Of a stretch of 64,000 bases of DNA, positions 11,280 to 22,446 are shown piece by piece (position 1 is the stretch's first letter; each line of letters starts with the position of its first letter). Source of the stretch: Isoetes taiwanensis (lineage: Eukaryota > Streptophyta > Lycopodiopsida > Isoetales > Isoetaceae); contig JAJEKV010000002.1 in the NCBI GenBank assembly GCA_021234155.1, positions 27,705,299-27,769,298 of the forward strand. The letters are read 5' to 3'. The position numbers were made by a program, and so were the translations under genes. Below the pieces are notes generated by a model. That model made no database searches, had not been told where the DNA came from, and was given only the letters and a program-made list of their open reading frames with translations.

Positions 11280-12570
11280 TGCGAACTACCCACGAAGAAA
11301 AATAAAGGGAATTTCCAATTATACAACTTGGACCCCATGAAATACAATGCTAATAGATGTTTGGTTTGTGTACCTATCGAAAGCTTATCACCGGGATTAA
11401 AAAAACCTCACCCTTTCGGGGTTTCGAGGAAAACTCCTAGTGATAAGCCTTCGGCAAGGGGTTTGGACAAATGTAAGGCTGAGAATTCGCTCCCAAAAAA
11501 CCCACGAATGGAGAAATCGAAGCTGCTGCCATTTGCTAACCTGTACCTGCACATCACCAACACTAGAACAAATATAACAAAACAAACCTCCCAAAGTGGA
11601 GAAGCTGATCACGCGTGCCACTCGACAAGAAAACAAAACCCTCTTCAAATAGTGGGGCTACTCACGCGTGCCAGGCGAGAAATACATTAAATAATTAAGG
11701 GGGGAGGGTGGGTTTCAAAGAATAGAGAATAAGGTACTGCTGAGAGAGAAGAGGAAGCGCCGATGAGACATTGATGAAGAACCTCGCCTAATATAGCGAT
11801 CTCCCAACTAGAGAAGGCATGCAATGCATGCATGCGAGGCATGCATGCTCACCCCCCCTAGAATCTCGATCCGAGGGCTCGGATCGATGGAATTCTAGAA
11901 TGGGGCTCGCACGAAAACAATAAAAACCTCCCGAATAGAAGAGAACTTCCTTATCAAAACGGGATCGAGGACGAAGGTCAAAGGATTATGGTTAAAGAAG
12001 AGGCAAGGCCGAGAAAGGACATGCCACAACATGAAAGAAAGGTCAAATTAGTCAATCCAAGCAGGGAGAAGCCCCTCCTCTGCATGGTTTCAAAGAATAG
12101 AGAATAGGTACTGCTGAGAGAGAAGAGGAAGCGCCGATGAGACGTTGATGAAAAACCTCGCCTAATATAGCGATCTCCCAACCGAGAAAGCATGCAATGC
12201 ATGCATGCGAGACATGCATGCTCACCGTGGGTGCCTTATAAATCTTCCAAAACCCCCATTTGTACATATCGAGGCCCCTTAGGTAAGAGTAATGGGGTTC
12301 AAGTCCAAAAAAATCACTCCCCCTTATATGGACCCCTCGCATGCTCGCTTTATAAATCTTCCAAAAACCCCCATTTAAGGAAATTTGGAGTCACCGTGAT
12401 AGCAGATTCTTTAAAAAAAGCCCCTTAGGTAAGAGTATATGTATGGTTCAAGTCCAAAATAAACCCTTTTGGGTCACTCACCTAAATTGTATGGCTATAA
12501 CTATATGGACCCCTCGTGCATGCTCGCCCCCTCTAGAATCTCGATCCGAGGGCTCGGATCGATGGAATTT
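11280..12570. repeat. Nested partial duplications with GATCCGAG/CTCGGATC dyad
   Basis: A block starting GGTTTCAAAGAATAGAGAAT occurs at about 11712-11870 and again at 12087-12225. The hairpin GATCCGAG-GG-CTCGGATC occurs at about 11870 and 12545. GAATTCTAGAATGGGGCTCG occurs at about 11203 and 11890. CTTATAAATCTTCCAAAA and the downstream CCCCTTAGGTAAGAGTA occur twice (12235-12310, 12348-12445). This looks like a repeat shuffled by internal duplication; no gene is supported in it. Confidence 0.7.
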
Positions 12571-13566
12571 ATTCTATGTTTGAATTATGAAAAAACTACC
12601 AACTTGTAAGGAAATTTGGATATCATTTTTGGTAAAGGATACTTCCTGTATAGCAGATTCTTTAGTGGCATTAATAACTAGGATTGGATGTAACTGTGGT
12701 ATTTCTTCTTCTTCCAAATCATCTTCTATGATAGCTCTTCTGAATAAACCGTAAGAGTTAGCTTGCATAATGTACCAGCCTCTCTGGAAATGTGGTTTAT
12801 ATCCCAATTGAGGAAGTGTGAAAGTTGAGATTTGGCTGAATGGTGCAACTTCTTGAGCTCTTTGTTCTTGATCTGGTATTCATCCAATTTATAGAAAATA
12901 AATACCCAAACATAAACCAAGCAAATATATGATGCACTGGTGGCAATGATGTTGCACATAATTTTTCTAACATCAATTTATATATCATAATAGTTTTGGA
13001 TCTTCTCTACTTACTTACCTACCTGCCTACCTACCTATCAATTTATCTATCAATCAGTTCAATGTTATTGAGGGAATCGCCTTCGTAAAATTCCTCTTAG
13101 TGACAAGGGGTTTCATCTTTATAGGGATGCAATAGGACTCGATCCAAGTAAGTGTACAATATTTTGATATGATAACACTTGGCCCAGTTGATTCATTGAT
13201 TGATGGCATGTTAGATAAATTACTTTGCCTCAGCTTTCACTTTTACACTAACCATGATGTTGATCCAGGGAAGGAACAAGGATACTGCTCCGACGTGTAT
13301 ATGTCTGGCATTAGGTCCTTACAACCTTCAGTGAGGTGGATGATTCCACAATGGCATAGGGCATGTCGACTTATGTAACGTAGTGATAAACATTTTAGTT
13401 TGATGATGTTTATTATGAGATTCCACTTTACATCCTTTATAAAACATCTCCAACTAGCATTTTTAAATGTTCCATTTATTCTTGCACAATTCAAATATAT
13501 AATTGTTCATCAAAATATCCAATTTTTTAATACACTTCTATTAGACACATCTATGCACTTCCACAA
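12571..13566. other. Non-coding stretch with (CTAC/CTAT)n microsatellite
   Basis: No supported gene. A CTTACTTACCTACCTGCC-type microsatellite lies at about 13011-13062. Short open frames here have no recognisable content. Confidence 0.45.
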
Positions 13567-13778
13567 CCTGAGTTTACAATTGCTTATGACAACAGATGCC
13601 CGGCATCGCCGGGCACATGTTTCTAGTCTTTCTTATATTATGTTCCATTTTGTCTATCTATGAGACACATTTCAAAACCTGAGTTTACAATCGCTTATGA
13701 CAACAGATGCCCGGCATCGCCAGGCACATGTTTCTAGTCTTTCTTATATTATGTTCCATTTTGTCCGTCTATGAGGCA
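13567..13778. repeat. 111-bp tandem duplication at the LINE 5' junction
   Basis: Two copies begin CCTGAGTTTACAAT, at 13567 and 13678. Both contain ACAGATGCCCGGCATCGCC and GTTTCTAGTCTTTCTTATAT and differ at only a few positions. The second copy runs directly into the truncated LINE. Confidence 0.85.
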
Positions 13779-16374
13779 AATGCCCTGGAATTGATGGTAT
13801 TCCTATGGAGTTTTTTCACAAGTATTGGCACTGGCTTGGTGAGGATGTCTATAATGCTTTTTTGGATTTCAAGAGACAACGACGACTGGATAAGCTCCTT
13901 AATTCGGGCTGCATCTCCCTCATCGCCAAGTGTAAGGAGCCTTCTTCAATTTCTGACTGGCGTCCCATTACCTTGTTGTCTTCTGTTTACAAGATCTTTG
14001 CTAAAGCTTATGCTCAAAAGCTTCGTGACATTCTTGCTGATTCTATATCCTCTACGGCCCGAGGGTTTCTGCCCCTTGACGGTGTATTTTAAATAATGTA
14101 GCGGCTGCCTATGAGGGTATTTATTGGGCAAGATTGCAGGCTCATGAGATTGTTTACTTGAAGTTGGATTTTGCAAAAGCCTATGACAGTGTTGATTGGA
14201 CTTTCTTGGAAAAGTGTCTCTTGCATCTTGGCTTTGGTGCACACTTCACTGCTGATGTAATGAGACTCCACTATTCTGCTCATTCTGCTGTTCTTTTTCA
14301 AGGAGAGCCTTCAGCATTCTTTCCGGTTGGTCGTGGCATTCGTCAAGGTTGCCCATTGGCACCATTGCTCTTCACAATTGTAGCAGAGGTCCTCTCTCAA
14401 ATTTTCTCACTTGCTGCACAAGATGGCATCTTGCATGGACTCCCCATGCATAATGGGTCGCAGGAGATTTGTAATCAGTACGCGGATGATACTTTTCTTT
14501 TCCTAAAGGCTGATGAGCAAAATCTGCAGAATGCCATCTCACTATTGATTTCCTTTTCCTTAGCATCCGGTATCTTCATTGGATGGCGAAGTGTATCGCG
14601 CATTGTGGACGCATTTCCATGGAAGGTCCTTCCTCATGGCAAAGCAACCAAGCTTCTTGGTATTCATGTGGGGATTCATATTTCAGCTGGATACTCCAGT
14701 TCCACCGAGTGTTACTGCATTTCCATGGAAGGTCCTTCCTCATGGCAAAGCGACCAAGCTTCTTGGTATTCCCGTGGGGATTCATATTCATTTTGGAGAT
14801 CGTGGGATATTGTTGTTAAGGGCTTGGAAAAACACTTGTTCTGGTGGTCCACAGCTAAATTGTCCATGGCAGGTCGAATTACTGTAGCCAAATCAGTGTT
14901 GAGTGGCACACATGTCTATATGGCTTCAGTTATACTGGCACCACAAGCAAAGATGCAGCTCATCATCGTAATTGTTCGAATTTCATCCGGGTGGCACGTA
15001 AGAAGGGGCTGATGTCAAGGTCGGGTTGGGTGAAGTGCATCTTATCAAAGCACCGTGGGGGACTTGGGATGATCGACTTTTCCTACTGAGCAAAGTATTA
15101 ATTTCCAAGTTCATCCGGAGGATCTTGAATAATGTTGATGTGTCTCGACTCACGACTTTCGGTCCCAATCATTGCAGCTTTGTGTCTCCTTTGGCTCTCC
15201 TTCTATCAAGGCACCGCTTCCTTGGGCTCTTTTCTATCCGTTGTCGCCTTATCCTAATGCGTCTCCTTTCCTCGAGAGGGTTGCTTGATGCTTGGAATAT
15301 TGACGCTTTTCCATCTCCACCCTATGGCAAGAAGTTTTATCGAGCTAGTTGTTGGTGGATCCCTTTGGGCGATAACCAAACAGATCGCCTTTGGTAGCAT
15401 CAGTTCATCCCCCGACACATCGGCTGTTGGAAACTAGCGGGTGTGCTTACAATTTCTGCATGATGGTACAGTGAAACACGATTGCTGACATGGGAAGAAT
15501 TTCGGACAAAGTTCCTTCTTTTAAGATGGGATCGCACAATTTGGCAGACAGTCATTGCCATTCTTCCTCCTATACTACAAGTAGTGGCTTCCCATCTCTG
15601 GGTGGTTCATGAGAATGTTAAAGGCTGAGCATTTGGTGAATTCTATGTATAAGATCCTTCTTCGCGGGAGAGGTGTTGCCCCCCCTCACAAAAATGGCCT
15701 TTGGTGGTACCGGTGAATCAACGAGAAAAGTAGTTTGGAACTGGGTTTGGGACAAGTTACTTCATCCAAAGTTGTCAGTTTTGTGGTGGCAGATCATCCA
15801 TAGATGTGTGCGCGTCAATGTTTTGGTCCACAAATTTCGTCCTGAGGTGCCTGGGACATGCCCTTTATGCACTCAGAGGGATGAGACAATCGAGCATTGT
15901 TTCTTCTTATGCTAGCATGCTAGACCGGCTTGGTTATGGCTTCAGAGTCTTTTTGATTGCAGTTTGAATAGTCAACAAGTCTTATTGGCAGTGTACCCAA
16001 GTTCTTGGGACAATATGGCAAAGAGGGCATTTCACTTAGCTTCAGCATGGATCATTTGGTCAACGTGGAAAAGAAGAAACCTCTTTATTTTCAAGGGCCA
16101 TAGAGCCCCTGATGCTCAAGTGCTTATTGAAGCTAAGCAACGCATCGTTAAAGCGTATATATCTTCCTCCGTAAAGGATGAAGTGAAGAATCGTATTTGG
16201 GTATACTATCTCCAGATTAACACTTATATATAACTCATTTACATGTTGTGTGCTGTAAGGTGGCGGGTGGTTTTGCTCTGTGGACAATTCCTCCACTGGG
16301 TTTTCAGTCCCCCATCTCTGTTGCTCGTTTCTGATGATTAATAAAGTTTCACGTCCTTCAAAAAAAAAAAAAAA
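13776..16374 (+). mobile_element. 5'-truncated L1-type LINE (ORF2 remnant, poly-A tail)
   Basis: The element starts inside the reverse transcriptase at G-K-C-P-G-I-D-G-I-P-M-E-F-F. It continues with S-D-W-R-P-I-T-L-L, L-D-F-A-K-A-Y-D-S-V-D-W, I-R-Q-G-C-P-L-A-P and N-Q-Y-A-D-D-T-F, the expected plant LINE order. A zinc-finger-type C-terminal segment C-P-L-C-T-Q-R-D-E-T-I-E-H-C follows at about 15855-15900. An AATAAA at 16340 and about 15 A residues ending near 16374 mark the 3' end. Frame changes near 14092, a 107-bp internal duplication (14611 and 14718) and stops after 15012 show it is dead. ORF1 and the endonuclease are absent. Confidence 0.9.
14611..14800 (+). repeat. 107-bp internal duplication within the LINE
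   Basis: GCATTTCCATGGAAGGTCC begins at 14611 and again at 14718, and the following sequence (CTTCCTCATGGCAAAGC, CTTCTTGGTATTC) is repeated. The copies differ slightly (CATGTGGGG against CCGTGGGG), so the duplication is not brand-new. Confidence 0.85.
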
Positions 16375-16379
16375 CATAT

Positions 16380-17312
16380 AAAAAATAATAGGCTTGAATT
16401 GGATAAAAAATTATGTATATTAGTATGAAATCTTATATAGTACATTTATATGTGTAGGAACTCGAGATATAAACATCTGATACAAATAATACTCAACATG
16501 TAAATATTAGATATAAATAGTAGTTTTAAATAACTAGGAACTTGAGATATAAACATCATACACTCCTATTCAATTTTTGTTGAACGGAATTTGTTTGACG
16601 CCAATTTTTTCTCAGGTTGACACCTGGTAAAATTAAAAGCTTGAAGTCGATCTCTCCTTAGATTGACACATAGAAAGTCCATAGGTCGCATTTGTGGCGA
16701 TGGGGATCTGAGTCTGCTCTGGCCATTCGTAATCTATGGATTAAGAGGCCTTCTGCTATCTATATGATTAGGAGTAATAGAAGTCATAACGAGTGATAAA
16801 GCTATATTTAAATTATGCATCAGAATTAAGCCATCAAATGTAAGCCTCTGAATTGTGAAATGGAGGAGTAAGGCTCTTTTTCCACAGTAGTCACAAAATA
16901 CGACTGCCATATACAATATACAACACTATTTGTGACTCCAGGGCTAAAAATGAGATACACAAATTTGAACTTGCTTTTGCTCTGCATGGTAGTCATAAAA
17001 TATGACACCACTAAAATACTAGTGGAAAACCATTAAAAAATATGATACATTTTATTTCTAGTTATATATTAGGCCCTTTTTCCACGGTAGTCTTATTTCT
17101 AAAAGTCACATATTTTATGAAATGATGTTTGGCCACATATTGTCTTATTATTTAGGTTCGAAATAGGTTTGGATAGGTTTGGATACCACTTTTAATGTAA
17201 ATGAAGTCTTATTTTATTCCGGGGGATTCCCCCCCGATGTAAAATATGACACCTAGTCTTATTTGAATATATAACTAAAAATAAGACGTGTCTAATTTTT
17301 TCATGGTTTTTT
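16380..17312. repeat. A/T-rich repeats, including MITE-like arm related to 19540-19775
   Basis: ACTCGAGATATAAACATC-type units recur at about 16450-16555, and relatives occur at 21600-21730. From about 17068, TTAGGCCCTTTTTCCACGG and then TTTCTAAAAGTCA and ATGATGTTTGGCCAC reappear in reverse orientation at 19690-19775. GTAGTCACAAAATACGAC and GTAGTCATAAAATATGAC at about 16885 and 16991 are further related words. No gene is supported. Confidence 0.6.
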
Positions 17313-17315
17313 CAT

Positions 17316-17612
17316 GGTTTGGGTGCATATTCACACGGGGGGTGACTCCGGGCAACGAGAGCTGTTGGATAGGCATATTCACCCCAAATTCCTTAATCTA
17401 CACCGTACGTAAAGTTCCTCGTTTGTGGGGTATGCAAGTACAAAATTTGCTATACTGTATAATAAGAATTGCAAAATACTATAAGATTTGAAGCAAAATA
17501 CTATATGGTGTTGATTTTGTACATGCGAAATATAATTATAAGGGCTCTCACGCCCTACGCCCCCCCGCGGTGAATATGCACCCAAACCAAAGGGGGTTTA
17601 AGGGGGATTTTA
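17316..17612. mobile_element. MITE with GGTTTGGGTGCATATTCAC termini, copy 1
   Basis: The left end reads GGTTTGGGTGCATATTCAC and the right end its complement, GTGAATATGCACCCAAACC, followed by AAAGGGGGTTTAAGGGGGAT. The interior (CTACACCGTACGTAAAGTTC, TTGTGGGGTATGCAAGTAC) recurs in the copy at 34269-34500. The outer CCCCCTTAAACCCCC extension is lost on the left here. Confidence 0.8.
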
Positions 17613-19354
17613 ATTTAAATGCGTTGGACCCAATGGTTGTGTTAATTAATGTTAATAGTAGTTATATGTTGGTTGTTATACTAAAAAAAATTTGGGCCCT
17701 TCGGGCCCTAAAAAAAGCAAACATATGTAAAAACATGCAAAACATGCAAAAAATGTAGGAATATGTAATATTTAATATGCAATATCTAATATGTGTCGTG
17801 GTTGATGCCAGAACATGGATAACAAACCTATTCACAGTGTCATATAACAACAATGTTTTAAGATATACATCAATAAATGAAATGCCTTTTGGAACAATGG
17901 ATATGAAGAGTAACTGCAATATCTAAAATATTTGTGCATGCAACCCAATCCATGTGCACAAAAATCCCCGAATGCGATCTCGAAGTTATAGCCATTTCTA
18001 TTTTTTGAACACCATGCTTCAAGCCTTTGCATATATTTAAAATTTCGGCTTTCTAGCCGCAAATATTTGCAACAAATAATAATTGTATAAGCGAGAATTG
18101 AAAATCGCCCCGATTGTCCTTTGTAGAAGGAGATAACGTGGCAAAATAAAGGGAAGAACCATGGAAGTGGACATACCCATGGAAGAAAAGAGAAGATTGT
18201 CGTCGCCTTATGGGCAAAACCAGAAAAGAAATATCAATGGTGACAAGGAACGGGCTTCAGCAATAGCGGTTGAAGAAGAAACTTAAGGAATAAAGGTGCA
18301 AGCCGAGATTGGAGAATAAAAACAATTGAAGAATAAAAAAGGAACTAAAGGGAAAGGAATATGTGGAATTGCAAAAGAAATAACTAAGGGAAAGACCAGA
18401 TTGGAAACCATTGGAAAGAAGAAAATTGTTGACATGGATAAATTGTAACAAAAAGGGGAAATATTTGGGGCAAGAATTCTGAAGGGACGGGAGCTCTTGG
18501 CCGGACTGATTGCGTGAAAAGCAATGGCTTTTCTGGATGAATGAGGATTGCATGCTCAGGATACGCCTCAGCTTACTGCCGATAAGGAAAGGGCTTCGCT
18601 GGAGACGGCTACAGATTTGTTGTCATAGATCACAAGCAGTCAGATCAAAGCCGACTTGATTAAAGGAAAAGGGAAGGATCGTTTTAGGGGGAATCGGAAG
18701 TAAATCAGGGCTGATGACTCTGGCATCAGAGAAAACTGCAGAAGAAGCGGCCGGATTTGACTAAATCAATGGAGAAATCTGTTTCAAAAGGCCGTTAGGG
18801 TTCAATCTTGGTGAGATTGGGCCTGTGCCAGGCCATAATCAAAGGCCATTTAGGATCGAAGAGTCAGCAGCAATCAAAGTGTTAACCAGTGCAGAAGAAT
18901 TTGGAGCAGGCCGGAACTGGAGAATCGAAGCCATCTGTGCAAGATTTGATCATCTAAGAACTACCATCTAAGAGCTATGGAGGTGCTAACATAAAAACCA
19001 ACGATCTGCTTTGCTTGAACCCCAAGAACCTACCATCTAAGAAAAAACCGGAGAGCCCTAAAACCACAGGCTCCACCGAGGAACCGAGGAACCAAGCACC
19101 GATGAACCAGCTCCCATGGATTATCTGTAGCATGTAGCCTCACAAAACCGGAAGGCCTCTGCTCTCCTGGAACTGCCCTGCATAGAAGTTGATTTATCCA
19201 CGGTCCGGTAGCACAAGCAAAAAGAAGCATAGCTCAGCCTAACAAAAGCTAGAGACCTTCTCCATTCTGTCGGATTAAGCTAGAGACCTTCTCCATTCTG
19301 TCGGATTAGCTTCTGTGTTCTACACAGCCTAGCATGTTCAGCCCCTAAAATAAA
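17613..19354. other. Non-coding stretch
   Basis: No recognisable gene. The hairpin GGGCCC-TTC-GGGCCC lies near 17694-17709. The stretch 18110-19010 is purine-rich and may be an old transposon body, but nothing can be named. CTAGAGACCTTCTCCATTCT is repeated in tandem at about 19250 and 19281. Confidence 0.4.
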
Positions 19355-19775
19355 AAGAGGGCTTTTGTTGTGAGCCCTTGGATGTTGGACCATTGAAAAA
19401 AAAAAGCTAAATCAACGATTAAGAAATGGTGCACTCTAGATGTACGCATTAGTACATCCATTCGAATACGCCATGAAATCTTAGGAAAACCTTTGTGAAA
19501 AGCGTACAAAAACACAAAGAAAACCCCCTGTTATTATGCTACATATTTTGATGGTGTCATATTTTATGACTATCATGCAGTGGAAAAGCAAGTTTAAATT
19601 TCTATATCTGATAACATTTGTGACACCATTTATAATCCAAACCTAAATAAGACATGTCTTATTTTCATAGTGGAAAAGTGATTTTCGTTTAAGACAATAG
19701 GTGGCCAAACATCATTTAAATATCTGACTTTTAGAAATACGACTACCATGGAAAAAGGGCCTAATATGCAAGGGC
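19355..19775. repeat. GCTTTTGTTGTGAGCC module plus inverted MITE-like arm
   Basis: The module runs from GGGCTTTTGTTGTGAGCC through ATGGTGCACTCTAGATGTAC to AAAACCCCCTGTTATTATGC (19358-19538) and is nearly identical to 60618-60812; relatives lie at 34145-34268 and 34505-34640. It is followed by a MITE-like arm (19540-19775) that is the reverse complement of 17068-17150. Confidence 0.75.
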
Positions 19776-21366
19776 AGGTTCGGAATAAACATGGGGGACC
19801 TAGAGGAGAGGATGGTCTTAATCGCAGAAACAACGCATGCCTTAAGATCCAGCCATGATCAATGCTTGCTTCTATTAACAGGCTTATTCAGTAGCATTTA
19901 CTATGTAGAATCGACAGCAAATTAGCTAGTTCAGATAGGGCAGAGCTGCACAACCCGGTTAGAATATATCTTGAACTCCACATATTTTTTTTAAGACTGC
20001 AGGAATTCAAATGAAATAAGCAGAGAAACTGAACCGAAGACCAAATTTGTAGAAGGGAGGACAGAAGCCAACTTTGTGGGTGCAAGAGCCCGAGGTTTGT
20101 GCTAAGATGCCCTTGCAAGTAATAAGGCAGGAACACTAGATGGGATATTACCCTTGTGTTCAGAACACTAAAATTGTGGATATTCAATAGCAGTGTTGGA
20201 ATGCAAAGCAGGTACTCTGCATTTGATATGGAAGCCCTTTTGCTAGCAATTTCTTCAAAGTTTGCTAGGCAATATATAAGCACCAAGCTCTTGTAGAAAG
20301 AGTTTTTGGGCTTTATGCACTCGCAGAAATGCGCTCTAAATTCTGTTGTGATAGTTTATGGTTAATCTAAGGGGCAGTGCTTTGTAGTCTAGGATTCTGC
20401 ACTGTTTTGATTAAGGTTCAATTATTCTATAAGGCTTGCCAATGCCTTTTCTAATAGAAGAGTTTGGTTCCTTTGTTCTTTCAACTCTTATCTTCTATGA
20501 ATTTATTGTTTTATTGTGGTCTCAAATTGCAATTCGGATTTGTTACAATCTTCAAATTTGCTATATGCATGTGGTTTATGAGCTGCCTGGAGCAGGGAGC
20601 TATATCCATGGCCTTCTAGATTTGGACTATGCCACATATGCATCGAAACATTGAGAGAAATTGTCATAACCTTCATTTTAGGGCACCAGATCAACACAAA
20701 ACAAAAATATAGGATTGAGAAAACCTATGTCAAACGAATTTGCTAACTATAAAAGAGCATATACACCTTGGTTCCAATAGTTTTTTGGCATTGCTATTTA
20801 TAGATTTTTTTTTCTTGAACTTCTTAATCTACAATATGAATTTTTTAATCCACATGAAGGTTTACAAGACTTTCAGAGAATGAATAGGGAGCACATTTGA
20901 GTAGGGACAATGAGGTTCACTGGTTTGCATTTGCCTTGTTTCCTATGAATTTCATTAACTACTCCTAATATTAATAAACCTTGAGATTTCCGACATTCAA
21001 CACCACTGACCTATAATAGCCACGTAGATGACCTACTTATCGGTGCTTTTGTGCACAGACAATAAAAGATTGAGGCTCTTGTGATTGTGACCTTCATAGC
21101 GATGGCCCAAGTAATGGGCAGAGCAAGAACCAGTTCCCTTTGCCACCATTGCCACTTCGCACAAATTTCTCATGTGGCTTCTAGATATTCTGGAAAATCC
21201 TCCCTATTGGAGTTGATAATGGGTTGATCATTTTTTGACCACCCTTCTCAACAACTTCTCAGAGCACCATCTGTGCATGACTTGGCATTATACATACTTG
21301 AGGTTCTAGATAAACATCTGCAATTACTGAGCCCTCAGTAGTCATTATCTCCGCTTATCTAGTATC
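19776..21366. other. Non-coding stretch
   Basis: Open frames at 19888-20286 and 20436-20697 have no recognisable domains and ordinary A/T-rich composition. I support no gene here. Confidence 0.4.
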
Positions 21367-21520
21367 ATCATTACTGCAAAGGTTTTTCCCTTGAAAACCT
21401 TTCGAGGCAGGGGTTTTTTAATCCTAGTAGTAATGATTGTACTAGCCCATTGTATGGGTCCCATGACCTATTGGTCTCCGTGGACGTTAAAAAAACTATT
21501 CTATTCTATTCTATTCTTTT
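21367..21520. mobile_element. LINE 3'-tail relic with (CTATT)n end
   Basis: CATTACTGCAAAGGTTTTTC, then a G/T-rich hairpin, GGTCTCCGTGGACG and a terminal run of TATTC repeats match the 3' end of the LINE at 29520-30241. This is a severely 5'-truncated copy. A third, more decayed copy lies at about 27345-27450. Confidence 0.75.
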
Positions 21521-22446
21521 GGAAGTCTTGTCAAGCTTGACGTTCAAATTCTTTCGAACTCGCACAAATTTGATAAAGAGAACCGCAAAACATTTCGTGT
21601 ATAAATAGTACATTTAAAGGTCTAGGAACTCGACATATAAATATAAGATACAAATAGTACTTTTTAGATGTCCAAGAACTCAAGATATAAACATGAGATA
21701 TAAATAGTACTTTTAAAGGTTCTGGGCATCTACATGATTTGGACATGTTATTAGAAGATAGATTTTCATAGGTAATGTGACAAGTATTAGAATGTGACAA
21801 GCTAACGTTAATGTTAAAAAACCTAGTAGTAAACATATATTTTTATAGAAACGTATTCTATAAACCTTAAGTAGGTAACATCGTTTTGCAGTTTAAGTCA
21901 AGTACTTCAAGCAGTCTTAGTCACATTTGTTATATACAAATACTTCGACATATAAAACCTCAGTTTGTGGAGCAATGGAGTCGTCTTACAGGTAGGAAAA
22001 CAAGAGGGGAGGAAGAGCTATAAGATAGTTTCATGCAGAGTATATGGCATCAATAAATCTTAAAATAATTAGACAATGCATCAAAAGCATCATTGAATGC
22101 ATCCAATTGTGCTCACGTTCTTCTTGAAGCTATTGAGTCACAGGCACTGGGCTATATGCAGATGCAGGGCCATGTGAGGCAGAAGAGTTTCATAATCCTA
22201 TGTGAATTGTCAATGTCAGTTGTGTGTAGGTTCTAGTGTGTCTACATCGAAAGTGAAGAATCGATGTAGAAGTAGGTTGTCCATCAACAAAAACCAAGCA
22301 ATAAAAGACAAAACACAACAATAGTTGGTCTTTGGAAAGGTGCCAAACAGAACAGACAACATCCAAGGTGGAATTTGAAAATGTTGTTCAGCAGCTGACC
22401 CTTATACAAAGCTTGGAGCTCGGGACTCATTCTACCGATCCTGGCT
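21521..22446. other. Upstream region of the P450 gene
   Basis: Contains ATATAAATAGTACTTTTAAA-type repeats (21600-21730) related to 16450-16555, and then apparently unique sequence. A TATAAAA at 21953 is a possible TATA box but lies about 490 bp upstream of the P450 start, so its use is uncertain. Confidence 0.35.

Noticed and set aside
12290-12310. GGGTTCAAGTCC as a tRNA B box
   Set aside because: No A box at proper distance and no cloverleaf could be drawn. The word also recurs in a duplicated repeat.
17694-17709. GGGCCC-TTC-GGGCCC hairpin followed by A-run as a terminator
   Set aside because: Intrinsic terminators of bacterial type are not expected here; it is more likely a transposon-end hairpin.
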